DNA of 31,420 bases from a virus: positions 1-31,420 of IMG/VR virus record IMGVR_UViG_3300034061_003051; one strand, given 5' to 3'. Below the pieces are notes generated by a model. It was not told the origin of the DNA. It saw nothing but the letters and a program-made list of their open reading frames with translations, and did no database searches. Shown here one piece after another: positions 23,132 to 29,938 of this stretch. The translations under genes and the position numbers were made by a program. How positions within the stretch are numbered: position 1 is the first letter of the stretch; each line of letters starts with the position of its first letter.

Positions 23132-23988
23132 TTTATTCTTTCAACTATTTGTTTACACATTCCATCCAATGAAAAATAATCATGATACAAATTCTGTGCA
23201 GTTTTAATCATTTTATCAATTTTTTCATCAGAATACTCAAGTAATATATTTTTTAAATTTGAAATTTGATCTGGTTTTATCAATACACAAAATTCAGACC
23301 AATTAAGTTTATCTGTCCATGGAAGATAATGAGAATCTGAAATATAAACTGGTACAGAACCAAGTTGCATACATTCATATAATCTAAAACTACTTTTACC
23401 ATATCCTCTAGGACAAAGAGTAAATTTACTTTTACTTGTTAGTGTTTTAAACAAAGATAAATTTTTCTTTGGAACTGTTTCCATCCAATACTGTTGCATT
23501 CCAAAAATAAAATCTTCATCATTTAACCACTGTGAAATCAATTGATTTCTAATGGGATGTGTTGGCGATCCAACAAATGAACACAAAAATGTTTTTGATT
23601 CATTTATAAATTCATTTTGAATTTTTGAACAAATTAGAGGTATTGGTATTATATTTCCAGATACTCTATTTCCACCAGCAGAAAATATTAAAGTATTATT
23701 TGGAAGATTTTCTAATGGTCCATCATCATGTTGACATATTGTAAAATATGATTTAGATGGATCCAATTCATTCAATTCAGATTGAATATTAATTAGTTGA
23801 CTTTTTTTGCTTGCAGCATTGCAATAGATATTTGTCCAAAATATATCAATATATTCTCTTTTTATTTTAATATTATTTTTTTTAATCCAATTAAAAAAAT
23901 ATTCTTCTAGATAAAATCCTTGATGATAAGGGGGATATACAGGATATAATGCTTCTGGTCTTAAATTTGTGTTTTTCATAATATTCAT
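23128..23988 (-). CDS. Exostosin-like (GT47-type) glycosyltransferase (286 aa)
   Basis: C-terminal block SKFTLCPRGYGKSSFRLYEC then MQLGSVPVYISD (residues 187-218) is the exostosin/GT47 donor-site signature: 'L-PRG-----R--E-m--G-iPVii-d'. An upstream LCSFVGSPTHPIR segment and PWTDKLNWSEF also agree with the GT-B fold of this family. The N-terminal half (PEALYPVYPPYHQGFYLEEY) is less conserved. An internal ATG at 23979 with a GGATGA site is a possible alternative start; I keep 23988 because it overlaps the upstream stop as ATGA. Eukaryotic exostosins make heparan, whereas bacterial and phage relatives decorate surface polysaccharides. Role here: chain extension or branching in the island's glycan, inferred. 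Confidence 0.85.
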   Translation of the reverse strand: MNIMKNTNLRPEALYPVYPPYHQGFYLEEYFFNWIKKNNIKIKREYIDIFWTNIYCNAASKKSQLINIQSELNELDPSKSYFTICQHDDGPLENLPNNTLIFSAGGNRVSGNIIPIPLICSKIQNEFINESKTFLCSFVGSPTHPIRNQLISQWLNDEDFIFGMQQYWMETVPKKNLSLFKTLTSKSKFTLCPRGYGKSSFRLYECMQLGSVPVYISDSHYLPWTDKLNWSEFCVLIKPDQISNLKNILLEYSDEKIDKMIKTAQNLYHDYFSLDGMCKQIVERIK

Positions 23989-24749
23989 CCAACCATAAAT
24001 TTTATATTTTCAATATAATGTACATTTTCTTCAGATATATCATAATGTATTTCCGTTTGTACATTTTCATTCAATCCTACTTGTAAATATCTTGGACATA
24101 AAAAAGTATCTAATCCAGTAGTTATACATCTCCCTATAAAATTATCAATTGGATTAAACATTTGATATGTTTCTACCAGTTTTATTAACTTCTTCGCTCC
24201 AGAACTAGTAACTATATAACCAGTTGTTCCTTCTGTGGTTTCCCAATCAAATGTTTTGGTTTGTAGCCTTAAATCTAATTTTTCTGAAAGATTATTAAAT
24301 AATTTCTTTCCCCGTGGAAAATTAGGAGAAATACTTTGACATAGAATTAGATCAACTCCATTTAAAGAATTTTCATTTAATAATTTCTTAATATCTTCTC
24401 CTCTAAACATTGGATCAGCATCATCTTCTAGGATAAAATAAGCATCTTTACCACTATTTACAAGTTCCACCCACAATGCATAGTGACTGAAAAAGCATCC
24501 AACTTCTCCTATTTTCATCCATTTTCTATTCGAAAATGCATCTGGAAATGGCATGTTTGTATTTAATTCTAAAATAAGATTATTATAATTAAATTTCTTA
24601 TCTTCCCTTGTAATATTTGATTTATCTGCTGCATTAAAAAAAGAAAATGGGATATTTTTACCTTTTAAATTTTTTTCTATCATTTCTCTTCTATTTGAAG
24701 ATATTCTACTTATTACTTTTATTATAAAGTTGTTATTTTGTTGACTCAT
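23985..24749 (-). CDS. GT25-family LPS-type glycosyltransferase (254 aa)
   Basis: Family landmarks in order: IKVISRISSNRREMIEKNLK (the 'R---m---l' N-terminal helix), IPFSFFNAADKS, GEVGCFFSHYALW (81-93), AYFILEDDADP (EDDA 108-111), and a late TTGLDTFLCPR segment. These match bacterial GT25 enzymes of the LgtB/LpsA type, which transfer galactose or glucose to lipooligosaccharide. The gene starts 12 nt after the upstream one, and its stop overlaps the exostosin-like gene. Compared with the other GT25 at 21784-22449 the sequences are diverged, so they probably use different acceptors. Cytoplasmic enzyme; donor inferred only from family habit. Confidence 0.88.
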   Translation of the reverse strand: MSQQNNNFIIKVISRISSNRREMIEKNLKGKNIPFSFFNAADKSNITREDKKFNYNNLILELNTNMPFPDAFSNRKWMKIGEVGCFFSHYALWVELVNSGKDAYFILEDDADPMFRGEDIKKLLNENSLNGVDLILCQSISPNFPRGKKLFNNLSEKLDLRLQTKTFDWETTEGTTGYIVTSSGAKKLIKLVETYQMFNPIDNFIGRCITTGLDTFLCPRYLQVGLNENVQTEIHYDISEENVHYIENIKFMVG

Positions 24750-24761
24750 GATTTTTTACTT

Positions 24762-25424
24762 TCATATAAACCACATATTATTTTCTTTAAATTTACTAAT
24801 TTTTTCTTCTATTCCAACCATATGATTATTATGAACTATAATAGCTTTATTTTTTCTATTTTGTTTATAATAGACAAAACCATTTGGAAAAAAATCCTGA
24901 TCTAATAATCTGCAATTATTTGCATATTTTATAACTTTTGTATTAATTAGAATCTGGTCATCTTCTTCTGTATTTTCACCACACTCAAATATTAATTCTT
25001 CACACGCTTTTGTATCATTAAATACCATAAATCCAGAACAAATATATGAACCAGGAATATCACATTGAAAAAGTATATGAGTATTATGTTCTATTATTGG
25101 TAATGGATTCTGTTTAAATACAATATCAGTATCAACCCAACAAAGATTCTTATAATTAGAATAAATTTCTTTAATTAATTTCCATTTATTTTTAACTATT
25201 TTTCTAAACGTACTATTTGAATCGAATGACCAATTTTGATATTCTTTTAAAACAATATCATCATATAAAAATGCACCATTATAATCTTTCATATTTTCAT
25301 AAGCATTTTTATCCAAGCAAGCAATAATAAAATCATCCTTATTCAGACCAACGAATTCAGCAGATTTTAACATATTTCTGCATATTTCTATGCAGCCAGA
25401 ATTTAATTGTGTTAAAAATTTCAT
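24762..25424 (-). CDS. GT77-like nucleotide-diphospho-sugar transferase (220 aa)
   Basis: Short GT-A protein: NLCWVDTDIVFKQNP carries D98-T-D100 as the DxD, CSGFMVFND is the following strand, and LLDQDFFPNGFVYY with IIVHNNHMVG gives the 'DQ-----(F/L)P-G--Y------HNN' block known from GT77-type (RGXT/reticulon-like) transferases. Length is typical of the compact phage and bacterial forms. Only 2 nt separate it from the upstream gene. Family members transfer arabinose, xylose or galactose in plants and various pentoses or hexoses elsewhere, so the donor cannot be guessed. Assignment as a glycosyltransferase is firm, the CAZy family moderately so. Confidence 0.78.
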   Translation of the reverse strand: MKFLTQLNSGCIEICRNMLKSAEFVGLNKDDFIIACLDKNAYENMKDYNGAFLYDDIVLKEYQNWSFDSNSTFRKIVKNKWKLIKEIYSNYKNLCWVDTDIVFKQNPLPIIEHNTHILFQCDIPGSYICSGFMVFNDTKACEELIFECGENTEEDDQILINTKVIKYANNCRLLDQDFFPNGFVYYKQNRKNKAIIVHNNHMVGIEEKISKFKENNMWFI

Positions 25425-25426
25425 AA

Positions 25427-26095
25427 TTAAGTTTCTATAAATTTATTACCAACACTTTGATACTTTATAGCAGAATCATCAAATCCCATTTGTTTTAATG
25501 TTTGTTGTTTAGATTCACTGTCTGCTAAACCCATTGTTATATACTTTTCACCTTCGTATTCTTCACCTGGCCATATACAATATGATTTTGGTAAACAACC
25601 AACTCTTATTTTTTTAATATTTTTTATAAACAATGATACTAAAACTTCATGATCAAATAATTTAACATCTTGATTTTTTACTTGCTCAGATAATTTCATC
25701 CATTCATATAAAAATTCAATAGAAGCTGCTGTATTATTTACAAAAATAGGAGATGCTTTTGGCAAAGCCATTGACGGATCATCTGCTGTTGGTATTTTTG
25801 GAAATGCAAAACCTAAATCACAATTTGGTGCTAAATCATCAAATACATCTAGAGATTTGTGAATAATCGTATCAATATCCATCCATACAAATGGAATATT
25901 AATTTCCCTTGCCATCTCATAGATGAATCTTGGTTTTGATAAACAATTAGATCTATAATCACCTTTAGATTGAAGTTCTCTTATTATAAAAGGAATATTT
26001 AAATCTTTACAATTTTTAATGAATCGTTTTGCATGATCGCTATAATATGTTCGACCATCTATATCAGCAAAAAAACTTACTAGCGGTGTTTTCAT
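25427..26095 (-). CDS. GT77-like / GT-A nucleotide-sugar transferase (222 aa)
   Basis: Starts MKTPLVSFFADIDGRTYYSD, then has INIPFVWMDIDTIIHKS with D73-I-D75 as the DxD motif. PIFVNNTAASIEFLYEWMKL and later FDHEVLVSLF follow; the 'DH/DQ' block is the usual acceptor-side helix of small GT-A enzymes. The C-terminus (YCIWPGEEYEGEKYITMG) is unusual and may bind the acceptor. The ATG overlaps the stop of the GT10-like gene as ATGA. The second most upstream gene of the island. The fold and metal motif support a transferase; the exact family is uncertain, and it is diverged from the neighbour at 24762-25424. Confidence 0.72.
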   Translation of the reverse strand: MKTPLVSFFADIDGRTYYSDHAKRFIKNCKDLNIPFIIRELQSKGDYRSNCLSKPRFIYEMAREINIPFVWMDIDTIIHKSLDVFDDLAPNCDLGFAFPKIPTADDPSMALPKASPIFVNNTAASIEFLYEWMKLSEQVKNQDVKLFDHEVLVSLFIKNIKKIRVGCLPKSYCIWPGEEYEGEKYITMGLADSESKQQTLKQMGFDDSAIKYQSVGNKFIET

Positions 26096-26934
26096 AATTG
26101 TTTTATCAGATCATAAAGAATGTCATCTGATCCTCGCATTTTTTGTACTATATCAAAATTTTCTTTTATTACATCTATTTTACTATAATAATAATCAGAT
26201 GTCAATAAATTTAAATCTATTTGATCATTGATTATTATCATACCATCTGTATTGAAATACTTACCAATATCAGGAGCACCCCAATACACAGGTATTGTTC
26301 CAGTTGCAAAACAATCTGTTAATTTTTCTGTAAAGTAAGTTTCATACTTATCATTTTCTACGACAATCTGAAACATATAATCATTAAGATATTGAAATTT
26401 TGAATCCCATGGTGACTCTGCTGAACCAACTCTTTGTGTATTGGCAGCACCACCAAATATATCAATTTTACCTTTAAGATTCTCAGCTATTTGATGCCGT
26501 AAAGCATGACCTGGAGTTACTTTTTTAGATGAAGCAAACATAGAACATAATTTAGATTTCGAAAAAACTTTATGTTCTTTTACCCAAGGTAAGTTACTTC
26601 CAGCAAATGAGAAATGAAATTTCGAACTTTTCTTGCAATATTCCCTATCTGCAAAATAAATAGCATCATAATTCTCTTCAAGCTGTGGAATAAGTTGATC
26701 AAGCACATTACGAGGTACTGACCAAGAATGAAAGATAGCTCTTGATTCGCAGATCCATGCAATTTTTTTCTCACCTGGTTTTTTCCTATAGTTTATCCCA
26801 TGAGGAATAGCAGAATCAATAAAAACTTTAATTGGACTGTCTTCTTGCGTCCATTCAAAATTTTTAGGTTTTAGATTAGAATTAGAAGAAAAGTTAATAG
26901 AAAAAGGAGCACCGATTGCTTGCACATATTCCAT
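26092..26934 (-). CDS. GT10-like alpha-fucosyltransferase domain protein (280 aa), first gene of the island
   Basis: The C-terminal block FQIVVENDKYETYFTEKLTD then CFATGTIPVYWGAPDI (residues 188-223) is the GDP-fucose-binding signature of GT10 ('F-i--EN----yvTEKl--a---g-iPVyyG'). The N-terminal half (KIAWICESRAIF, AIYFADREYC) is diverged, as is common in phage members, and KGKIDIFGGAANTQRVGSAE forms the linker. GT10 enzymes transfer fucose in alpha-1,3/1,4 linkage, but related viral proteins may use other donors. The ATG has AAAGGAT ahead of it and lies 26 nt after the regA stop, with no terminator or late motif between them. The island could therefore be read through from the replication operon as well as from a promoter I do not see. 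Confidence 0.85.
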   Translation of the reverse strand: MEYVQAIGAPFSINFSSNSNLKPKNFEWTQEDSPIKVFIDSAIPHGINYRKKPGEKKIAWICESRAIFHSWSVPRNVLDQLIPQLEENYDAIYFADREYCKKSSKFHFSFAGSNLPWVKEHKVFSKSKLCSMFASSKKVTPGHALRHQIAENLKGKIDIFGGAANTQRVGSAESPWDSKFQYLNDYMFQIVVENDKYETYFTEKLTDCFATGTIPVYWGAPDIGKYFNTDGMIIINDQIDLNLLTSDYYYSKIDVIKENFDIVQKMRGSDDILYDLIKQL

Positions 26935-26960
26935 AGTATAAATCCTTTTATCTATTTAGG

Positions 26961-27365
26961 TCACTTACCTATGTGATACTTAGGTATCAATTGCCATTCT
27001 TGTTTTTCTTTATGTGGTATAATTTTAAGTCTAGCCAAAGAAATCTGTGGTTCTTTGTATTCATCTGGATCTACTGGATCTATTAGATTCCATTCAACCA
27101 AAAGCCTTACAATGGTATTTCTACGACCTATATCATCATTTGATATGTCGCTTTCAAGACCATCAAGTAAGAACATTTCCTTAAAATGCATAATCGCATA
27201 TCTACCACGTTTATGTAAAATATGACAAGATTGGAATAATTTCTTCTCTTTTTTAGAAGAAACTCCAATTCTTGTCAATGTTTCTTTTACCTTAAGAAAA
27301 TCTTCTTTATTTTTAAGATTAATCTCTACACCAAGGCCATCAAAAATATCGTCATCTTCTGTCAT
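26961..27365 (-). CDS. regA: RegA translational repressor (134 aa)
   Basis: Close match to T4 RegA (122 aa): EINLKNKEDFLKVKETLTRI, then LFQSCHILHKRGRYAIMHFK, EMFLLDGL and WQLIPKYHIGK at the C-terminus. RegA binds the ribosome-binding region of many early phage mRNAs and represses their translation, and in T4 also its own. Relative to T4 there is an acidic extension of about 11 residues (MTEDDDIFDGL) before the conserved core, as in some marine relatives. The residue at the place of T4 Phe106, implicated in RNA contact, is His118 (KIIPHKEKQEW), if my recall of the T4 sequence is right. A perfect late-promoter motif lies upstream with a GGAG site in a 17-nt leader; AU-rich sequence around the ATG is suited to RegA control. 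Confidence 0.95.
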   Translation of the reverse strand: MTEDDDIFDGLGVEINLKNKEDFLKVKETLTRIGVSSKKEKKLFQSCHILHKRGRYAIMHFKEMFLLDGLESDISNDDIGRRNTIVRLLVEWNLIDPVDPDEYKEPQISLARLKIIPHKEKQEWQLIPKYHIGK

Positions 27366-27387
27366 TTTAACTCCATAAAATATAAAT

Positions 27388-27395
27388 TATTTATA
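27388..27395 (-). promoter_or_regulatory. Late-promoter motif TATAAATA upstream of regA
   Basis: A perfect TATAAATA on the minus strand 22 nt before the ATG at 27365, just before the gp62 stop codon is cleared. The predicted start near 27382 would give a leader of about 17 nt with GGAG. Confidence 0.6.
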
Positions 27396-27398
27396 TTT

Positions 27399-27776
27399 TT
27401 AGGACTTTCCACCCTTATTCAAGGACTCTTTTATGGCCTCTAGCTGGCTTTCTGAAAGGATTTTAGCCACTTCTGTAGCTTTGGCTCTAGAATATCCATA
27501 AAACTCCATAATAGGCTCTATGGAGCCTTTATCGTCTTTATGCCACTTTGCATATCTATTACCCTTTGGTAAGGAGTGCAGATAATAATCATACTGCATT
27601 TTCTTATCAAGATTGGGCTTTAAATTCATAAAATTAGCATGAAAAATAGCATCTTTATGATAAGAAAGTGACTTATTAATAATAAAAGGGATATAACCTC
27701 TTTCCCCCTGTTCATTAGAACCGATTATATCCTTTTTGGACTTATTAATAGAATTTAAGTATTCACCAAGATCCAT
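27399..27776 (-). CDS. 62: Clamp-loader small subunit gp62 (125 aa)
   Basis: YDYYLHSLPKGNRYAKWHK (residues 62-80) matches the conserved 'FNYLMAA-P-GKRYGKW' block of T4 gp62, and the position directly after gp44 with a TAATG overlap is the classical arrangement. With gp44 it forms the ATP-driven clamp loader that opens gp45 and places it at the primer-template junction. T4 gp62 is 187 aa; this form is about a third shorter, as in several marine T4-like phages, and lacks much of the T4 N-terminal part. The C-terminus is helical and Ser/Lys-rich (ILSESQLEAIKESLNKGGKS). Translation is likely coupled to gp44 to set the subunit ratio. Identification rests on the motif and the gene order. Confidence 0.85.
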   Translation of the reverse strand: MDLGEYLNSINKSKKDIIGSNEQGERGYIPFIINKSLSYHKDAIFHANFMNLKPNLDKKMQYDYYLHSLPKGNRYAKWHKDDKGSIEPIMEFYGYSRAKATEVAKILSESQLEAIKESLNKGGKS

Positions 27777-28726
27777 TAGTTAAACTCGCAACTCATCATC
27801 AATTCTACCAAACACGCCACCATATTGATTTCCTGATCCGCAACAAATGCAGCCTTGTATTGGTATTCTCCGATTACAATAATAGCCTGTGGAATAGATT
27901 GCTTGGTTAGAACCTCTGCTAAATTATCATAGATTTTTCGAAAAATATCCGTGTGGGATAAATGAACATTAGCTGCTACCCACTTACGGACGGAAGAAAA
28001 GTCCTTCTTTTTCATAAAGTCAATAAGATTTTTGACTTCCAAATCTGTAACATTTACCAGAATACCATGATCAATAATTCCAGATACAGAATATCGCTGA
28101 AGTTCATTCAAAATTCTACGAAAATCTGGGAAGTGCTTATTGATAAGCTTTGCTAGAACTGGAGATTCGTATTTAATCTTTTCGTTCTTAAGAATCTGTT
28201 CACAACGAGTATACAGTTGGGTGCAAATTTGCTTCTTCTCTTCTTGAGAAACTGTAAAGTCAATACAAGTACATCGTGAATGGATAGGTTCAATAATCCT
28301 AGACTTGTAGTTGCAAGTAATAATAAATCTACAATTATTTGCAAACTCTTCAATTGCTCCACGAAGGGCTGGTTGAATACTATTCGCATTTGAATAGTCA
28401 AACTCGTCAAGAATAACTACTTTCCTGACACCATTAGAAAAAGAAACTGTACTAGCAAACTGCCGAATCTTTGTGCGTAGAGTATCAATATTACCCTCTT
28501 CAGAGCAATTGATGATGATCCAATCACATCCCATTTCATTGCATAATGCTTTGGCTACTGTGGTCTTTCCAGTACCAGCAGTACCAAAAAGCAATAAATT
28601 TTGTGGCTCACCCTTAGCAACCATGTCCTTGAAGGTTTGCTTCAAGGACATGGGAAGAATGCATTCATCGATAGTCTTGGGTCGATATTTCTCTACAAAG
28701 AGAAAGTGTTCTGGGTTTGTTTTCAT
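27776..28726 (-). CDS. 44: Clamp-loader large subunit gp44, AAA+ ATPase (316 aa)
   Basis: Sequence order is standard for T4 gp44 (319 aa): EKYRPKTIDECILP at the N-terminus, Walker A GTAGTGKT (48-55), Walker B VVILDEFD (103-110), sensor 1 IITCN (135-139), and the SRC arginine-finger motif (150-152). HFPDFRRILNELQRYS and a helical collar domain follow. Four gp44 copies plus one gp62 make the pentameric loader. The gene begins 6 nt after the gp45 stop, with no strong ribosome site, and overlaps the gp62 start by one base, so expression is probably coupled and under RegA control as in T4. No truncation or missing motif. Confidence 0.96.
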   Translation of the reverse strand: MKTNPEHFLFVEKYRPKTIDECILPMSLKQTFKDMVAKGEPQNLLLFGTAGTGKTTVAKALCNEMGCDWIIINCSEEGNIDTLRTKIRQFASTVSFSNGVRKVVILDEFDYSNANSIQPALRGAIEEFANNCRFIITCNYKSRIIEPIHSRCTCIDFTVSQEEKKQICTQLYTRCEQILKNEKIKYESPVLAKLINKHFPDFRRILNELQRYSVSGIIDHGILVNVTDLEVKNLIDFMKKKDFSSVRKWVAANVHLSHTDIFRKIYDNLAEVLTKQSIPQAIIVIGEYQYKAAFVADQEINMVACLVELMMSCEFN

Positions 28727-28732
28727 AATAAA

Positions 28733-29419
28733 TCACTTACAGTAAGAATCTGGTTGCATCGCAAACCAGTAGGTCAACTGAATATTCTCATTCTCAAATC
28801 GCCCAGCAAGTTGCTTGGCGAAAGAAATCTTATAGTTTCCTGGAAGGAGTTTGATATTATCCATCTTGAAATGGAATGCAAAGTCCTTATCATCTAAGTT
28901 GTCATCAAGACGAATCTTACAACTATTACTTGATGGATCAGCCCTATCTGATACTTCAACGAAGATACCATCTTCATTACCAGCGAATGAAATATCAGGT
29001 AATTGCATGATAGAACTTGCTCGACTAAGTTCAGAGAACATTTCCTGTGTAATGTTCACTTCTACTGCAATCTCTGGCATATTAACATTCTTCGTAGGTG
29101 TAGTCAAAAGTCGTGGTTCAGAGTAACCAAAATTAACAACAGAATTATTGCTACCTGAAATTGTAACAGACTTCTCACCAAACTCAAAAGTTGGATTTGT
29201 AAAAAGACTAATCACTCCAAGAAACTTATTCAGATCCCAAATACCAAATTGAGTATCGAATGTTTCTTCTACAATCGCTTCAGCCATACCATTCATCGAA
29301 GGTGTGATTGTCTTGATTGTATTTCCTGGGTTTACCAGGATATTCGAATTGAGTGATGCAAAATTCTTCAGGATAGCAAGTGTTGTCTTGCTCAACGTAA
29401 TTTGTGTCGCTGTATTCAT
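28733..29419 (-). CDS. 45: Sliding clamp gp45 (228 aa)
   Basis: Length is identical to T4 gp45 (228 aa), and the opening TLSKTTLAILKNFASLNSNI aligns with T4 LSKDTTALLKNFATINSGIM. IWDLNKFLGVISLF, MFSELSRASSIMQLP and KMDNIKLLPGNYKISFAKQL match further conserved blocks. The protein is the homotrimeric processivity ring for DNA polymerase; in T4 it also acts as the mobile activator of late transcription through gp33 and gp55, which makes it relevant to the late promoters in this window. The ATG has GAAAGA 6-11 nt upstream. Preceded by two small unknown genes and followed by the loader genes: the canonical clamp operon. Confidence 0.95.
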   Translation of the reverse strand: MNTATQITLSKTTLAILKNFASLNSNILVNPGNTIKTITPSMNGMAEAIVEETFDTQFGIWDLNKFLGVISLFTNPTFEFGEKSVTISGSNNSVVNFGYSEPRLLTTPTKNVNMPEIAVEVNITQEMFSELSRASSIMQLPDISFAGNEDGIFVEVSDRADPSSNSCKIRLDDNLDDKDFAFHFKMDNIKLLPGNYKISFAKQLAGRFENENIQLTYWFAMQPDSYCK

Positions 29420-29428
29420 AGTAATCTT

Positions 29429-29608
29429 TCATTTAAATTCTTCAAAATTTTCAACTTCATCAAAGTCATCAAACTCATCAAGATCATTAGTATTACCTAC
29501 GTAATTACGCAGATCTTGCTTGAGTCGATGCTTCTTTCCATTCTTTTCTTTGTTATGAACGCCACGATCCGTTCGTGGCTTTGGTTGTTGATTTTTATTC
29601 TTGTCCAT
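29429..29608 (-). CDS. Small charge-segregated protein of unknown function (59 aa), at the T4 rpbA position
   Basis: No recognisable family. The first 35 residues are strongly basic (MDKNKNQQPKPRTDRG, then NKEKNGKKHRLKQDLR) and the last 21 strongly acidic (TNDLDEFDDFDEVENFEEFK), an arrangement suited to binding nucleic acid with one half and a basic partner with the other. An upstream TTG (29623) would extend it by five residues; I chose the ATG at 29608, which overlaps the preceding stop as TAATG. In T4 the gene between 45 and 46 nearest gp45 is rpbA, an RNA-polymerase-binding protein, but no sequence similarity is visible. A perfect 7-bp hairpin lies within the coding DNA (29561-29579). Being a real gene is likely from spacing; function open. 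Confidence 0.65.
   Translation of the reverse strand: MDKNKNQQPKPRTDRGVHNKEKNGKKHRLKQDLRNYVGNTNDLDEFDDFDEVENFEEFK
29561..29579 (-). other. Stable hairpin inside the small acidic/basic gene
   Basis: Perfect 7-bp stem GCCACGA / TCGTGGC with a 5-nt loop, unusual in such AT-rich DNA. On the minus strand no U-run follows, so it is not a typical terminator. It may slow or protect the mRNA ahead of gp45, or may be only a by-product of the codons. Confidence 0.4.
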
Positions 29609-29925
29609 TAAAATTCTACCCAATGAAATCCATTTTTATCTTCAATGTAAGTATACATCACACCAGTTAATCTGTCAACCCATCTATCCCCGACATTAGC
29701 ATTTAAGGGAATACTGTCAGAATAATGATAATCTTCTATATCACCAGAGAGTTCTTTCCATCCAGAATTTTTCTTTATAGGAAGAGATCTTTTGTTCCTC
29801 TCTATGGCAATATATTCTTTACCATCATAAAGAACGACATCCCCCACATTATATGTTATTTCATATCCACGGGAATCATATTCTTTAAAATTTCCTCTAT
29901 AATTAAGTTTATCAGGATTACTCAT
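29608..29925 (-). CDS. Small protein with ChtBD3-like beta module (105 aa), function unknown
   Basis: Two tandem short beta units can be seen: YNVGDVVLYDGKEYIAIERN then SGWKEL (residues 25-59), which has the 'y--GdvV-y-gk-Y-a------------W--l' layout of chitin-binding type-3/carbohydrate-binding modules. The second reads LNANVGDRWVDRLTGVMYTY then WVEF at the end, like 'GD-W-d--tG--Y-y--d----W--f' modules of phage virion proteins. There is no enzyme motif. It lies between gp46 and the gp45 unit, where several T4-like phages carry a small unknown gene. The ATG follows the gp46 stop by 8 nt and has no Shine-Dalgarno site. A sugar- or wall-binding role is a guess from the layout only. Confidence 0.7.
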   Translation of the reverse strand: MSNPDKLNYRGNFKEYDSRGYEITYNVGDVVLYDGKEYIAIERNKRSLPIKKNSGWKELSGDIEDYHYSDSIPLNANVGDRWVDRLTGVMYTYIEDKNGFHWVEF

Positions 29926-29930
29926 AATAA

Positions 29931-29938
29931 TATTTATG
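29931..29938 (-). promoter_or_regulatory. Late-promoter-like motif CATAAATA overlapping the gp46 stop
   Basis: CATAAATA on the minus strand; T4 spacing would place the first transcribed base at 29925, the A of the ATG of the 105-aa gene. It overlaps the end of gp46, so it may be only chance. Confidence 0.35.

Noticed and set aside
26580-26774. Minus-strand 64-aa ORF inside the GT10-like gene
   Set aside because: Alternative-frame shadow; the 280-aa frame has the fucosyltransferase signature downstream.
27513-27528. Hairpin AGGCTC-TATG-GAGCCT inside gp62
   Set aside because: A 6-bp stem within coding DNA, not followed by a T-run on the minus strand; probably chance.
28153-28410. Minus-strand 85-aa ORF and plus-strand ORFs within gp44/gp45
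   Set aside because: Shadows of gp44 and gp45, which match T4 proteins over their whole length.
29429-29623. Longer version of the 59-aa protein starting at a TTG
   Set aside because: The ATG at 29608 has the usual TAATG overlap with the upstream stop, and the TTG has no ribosome site.
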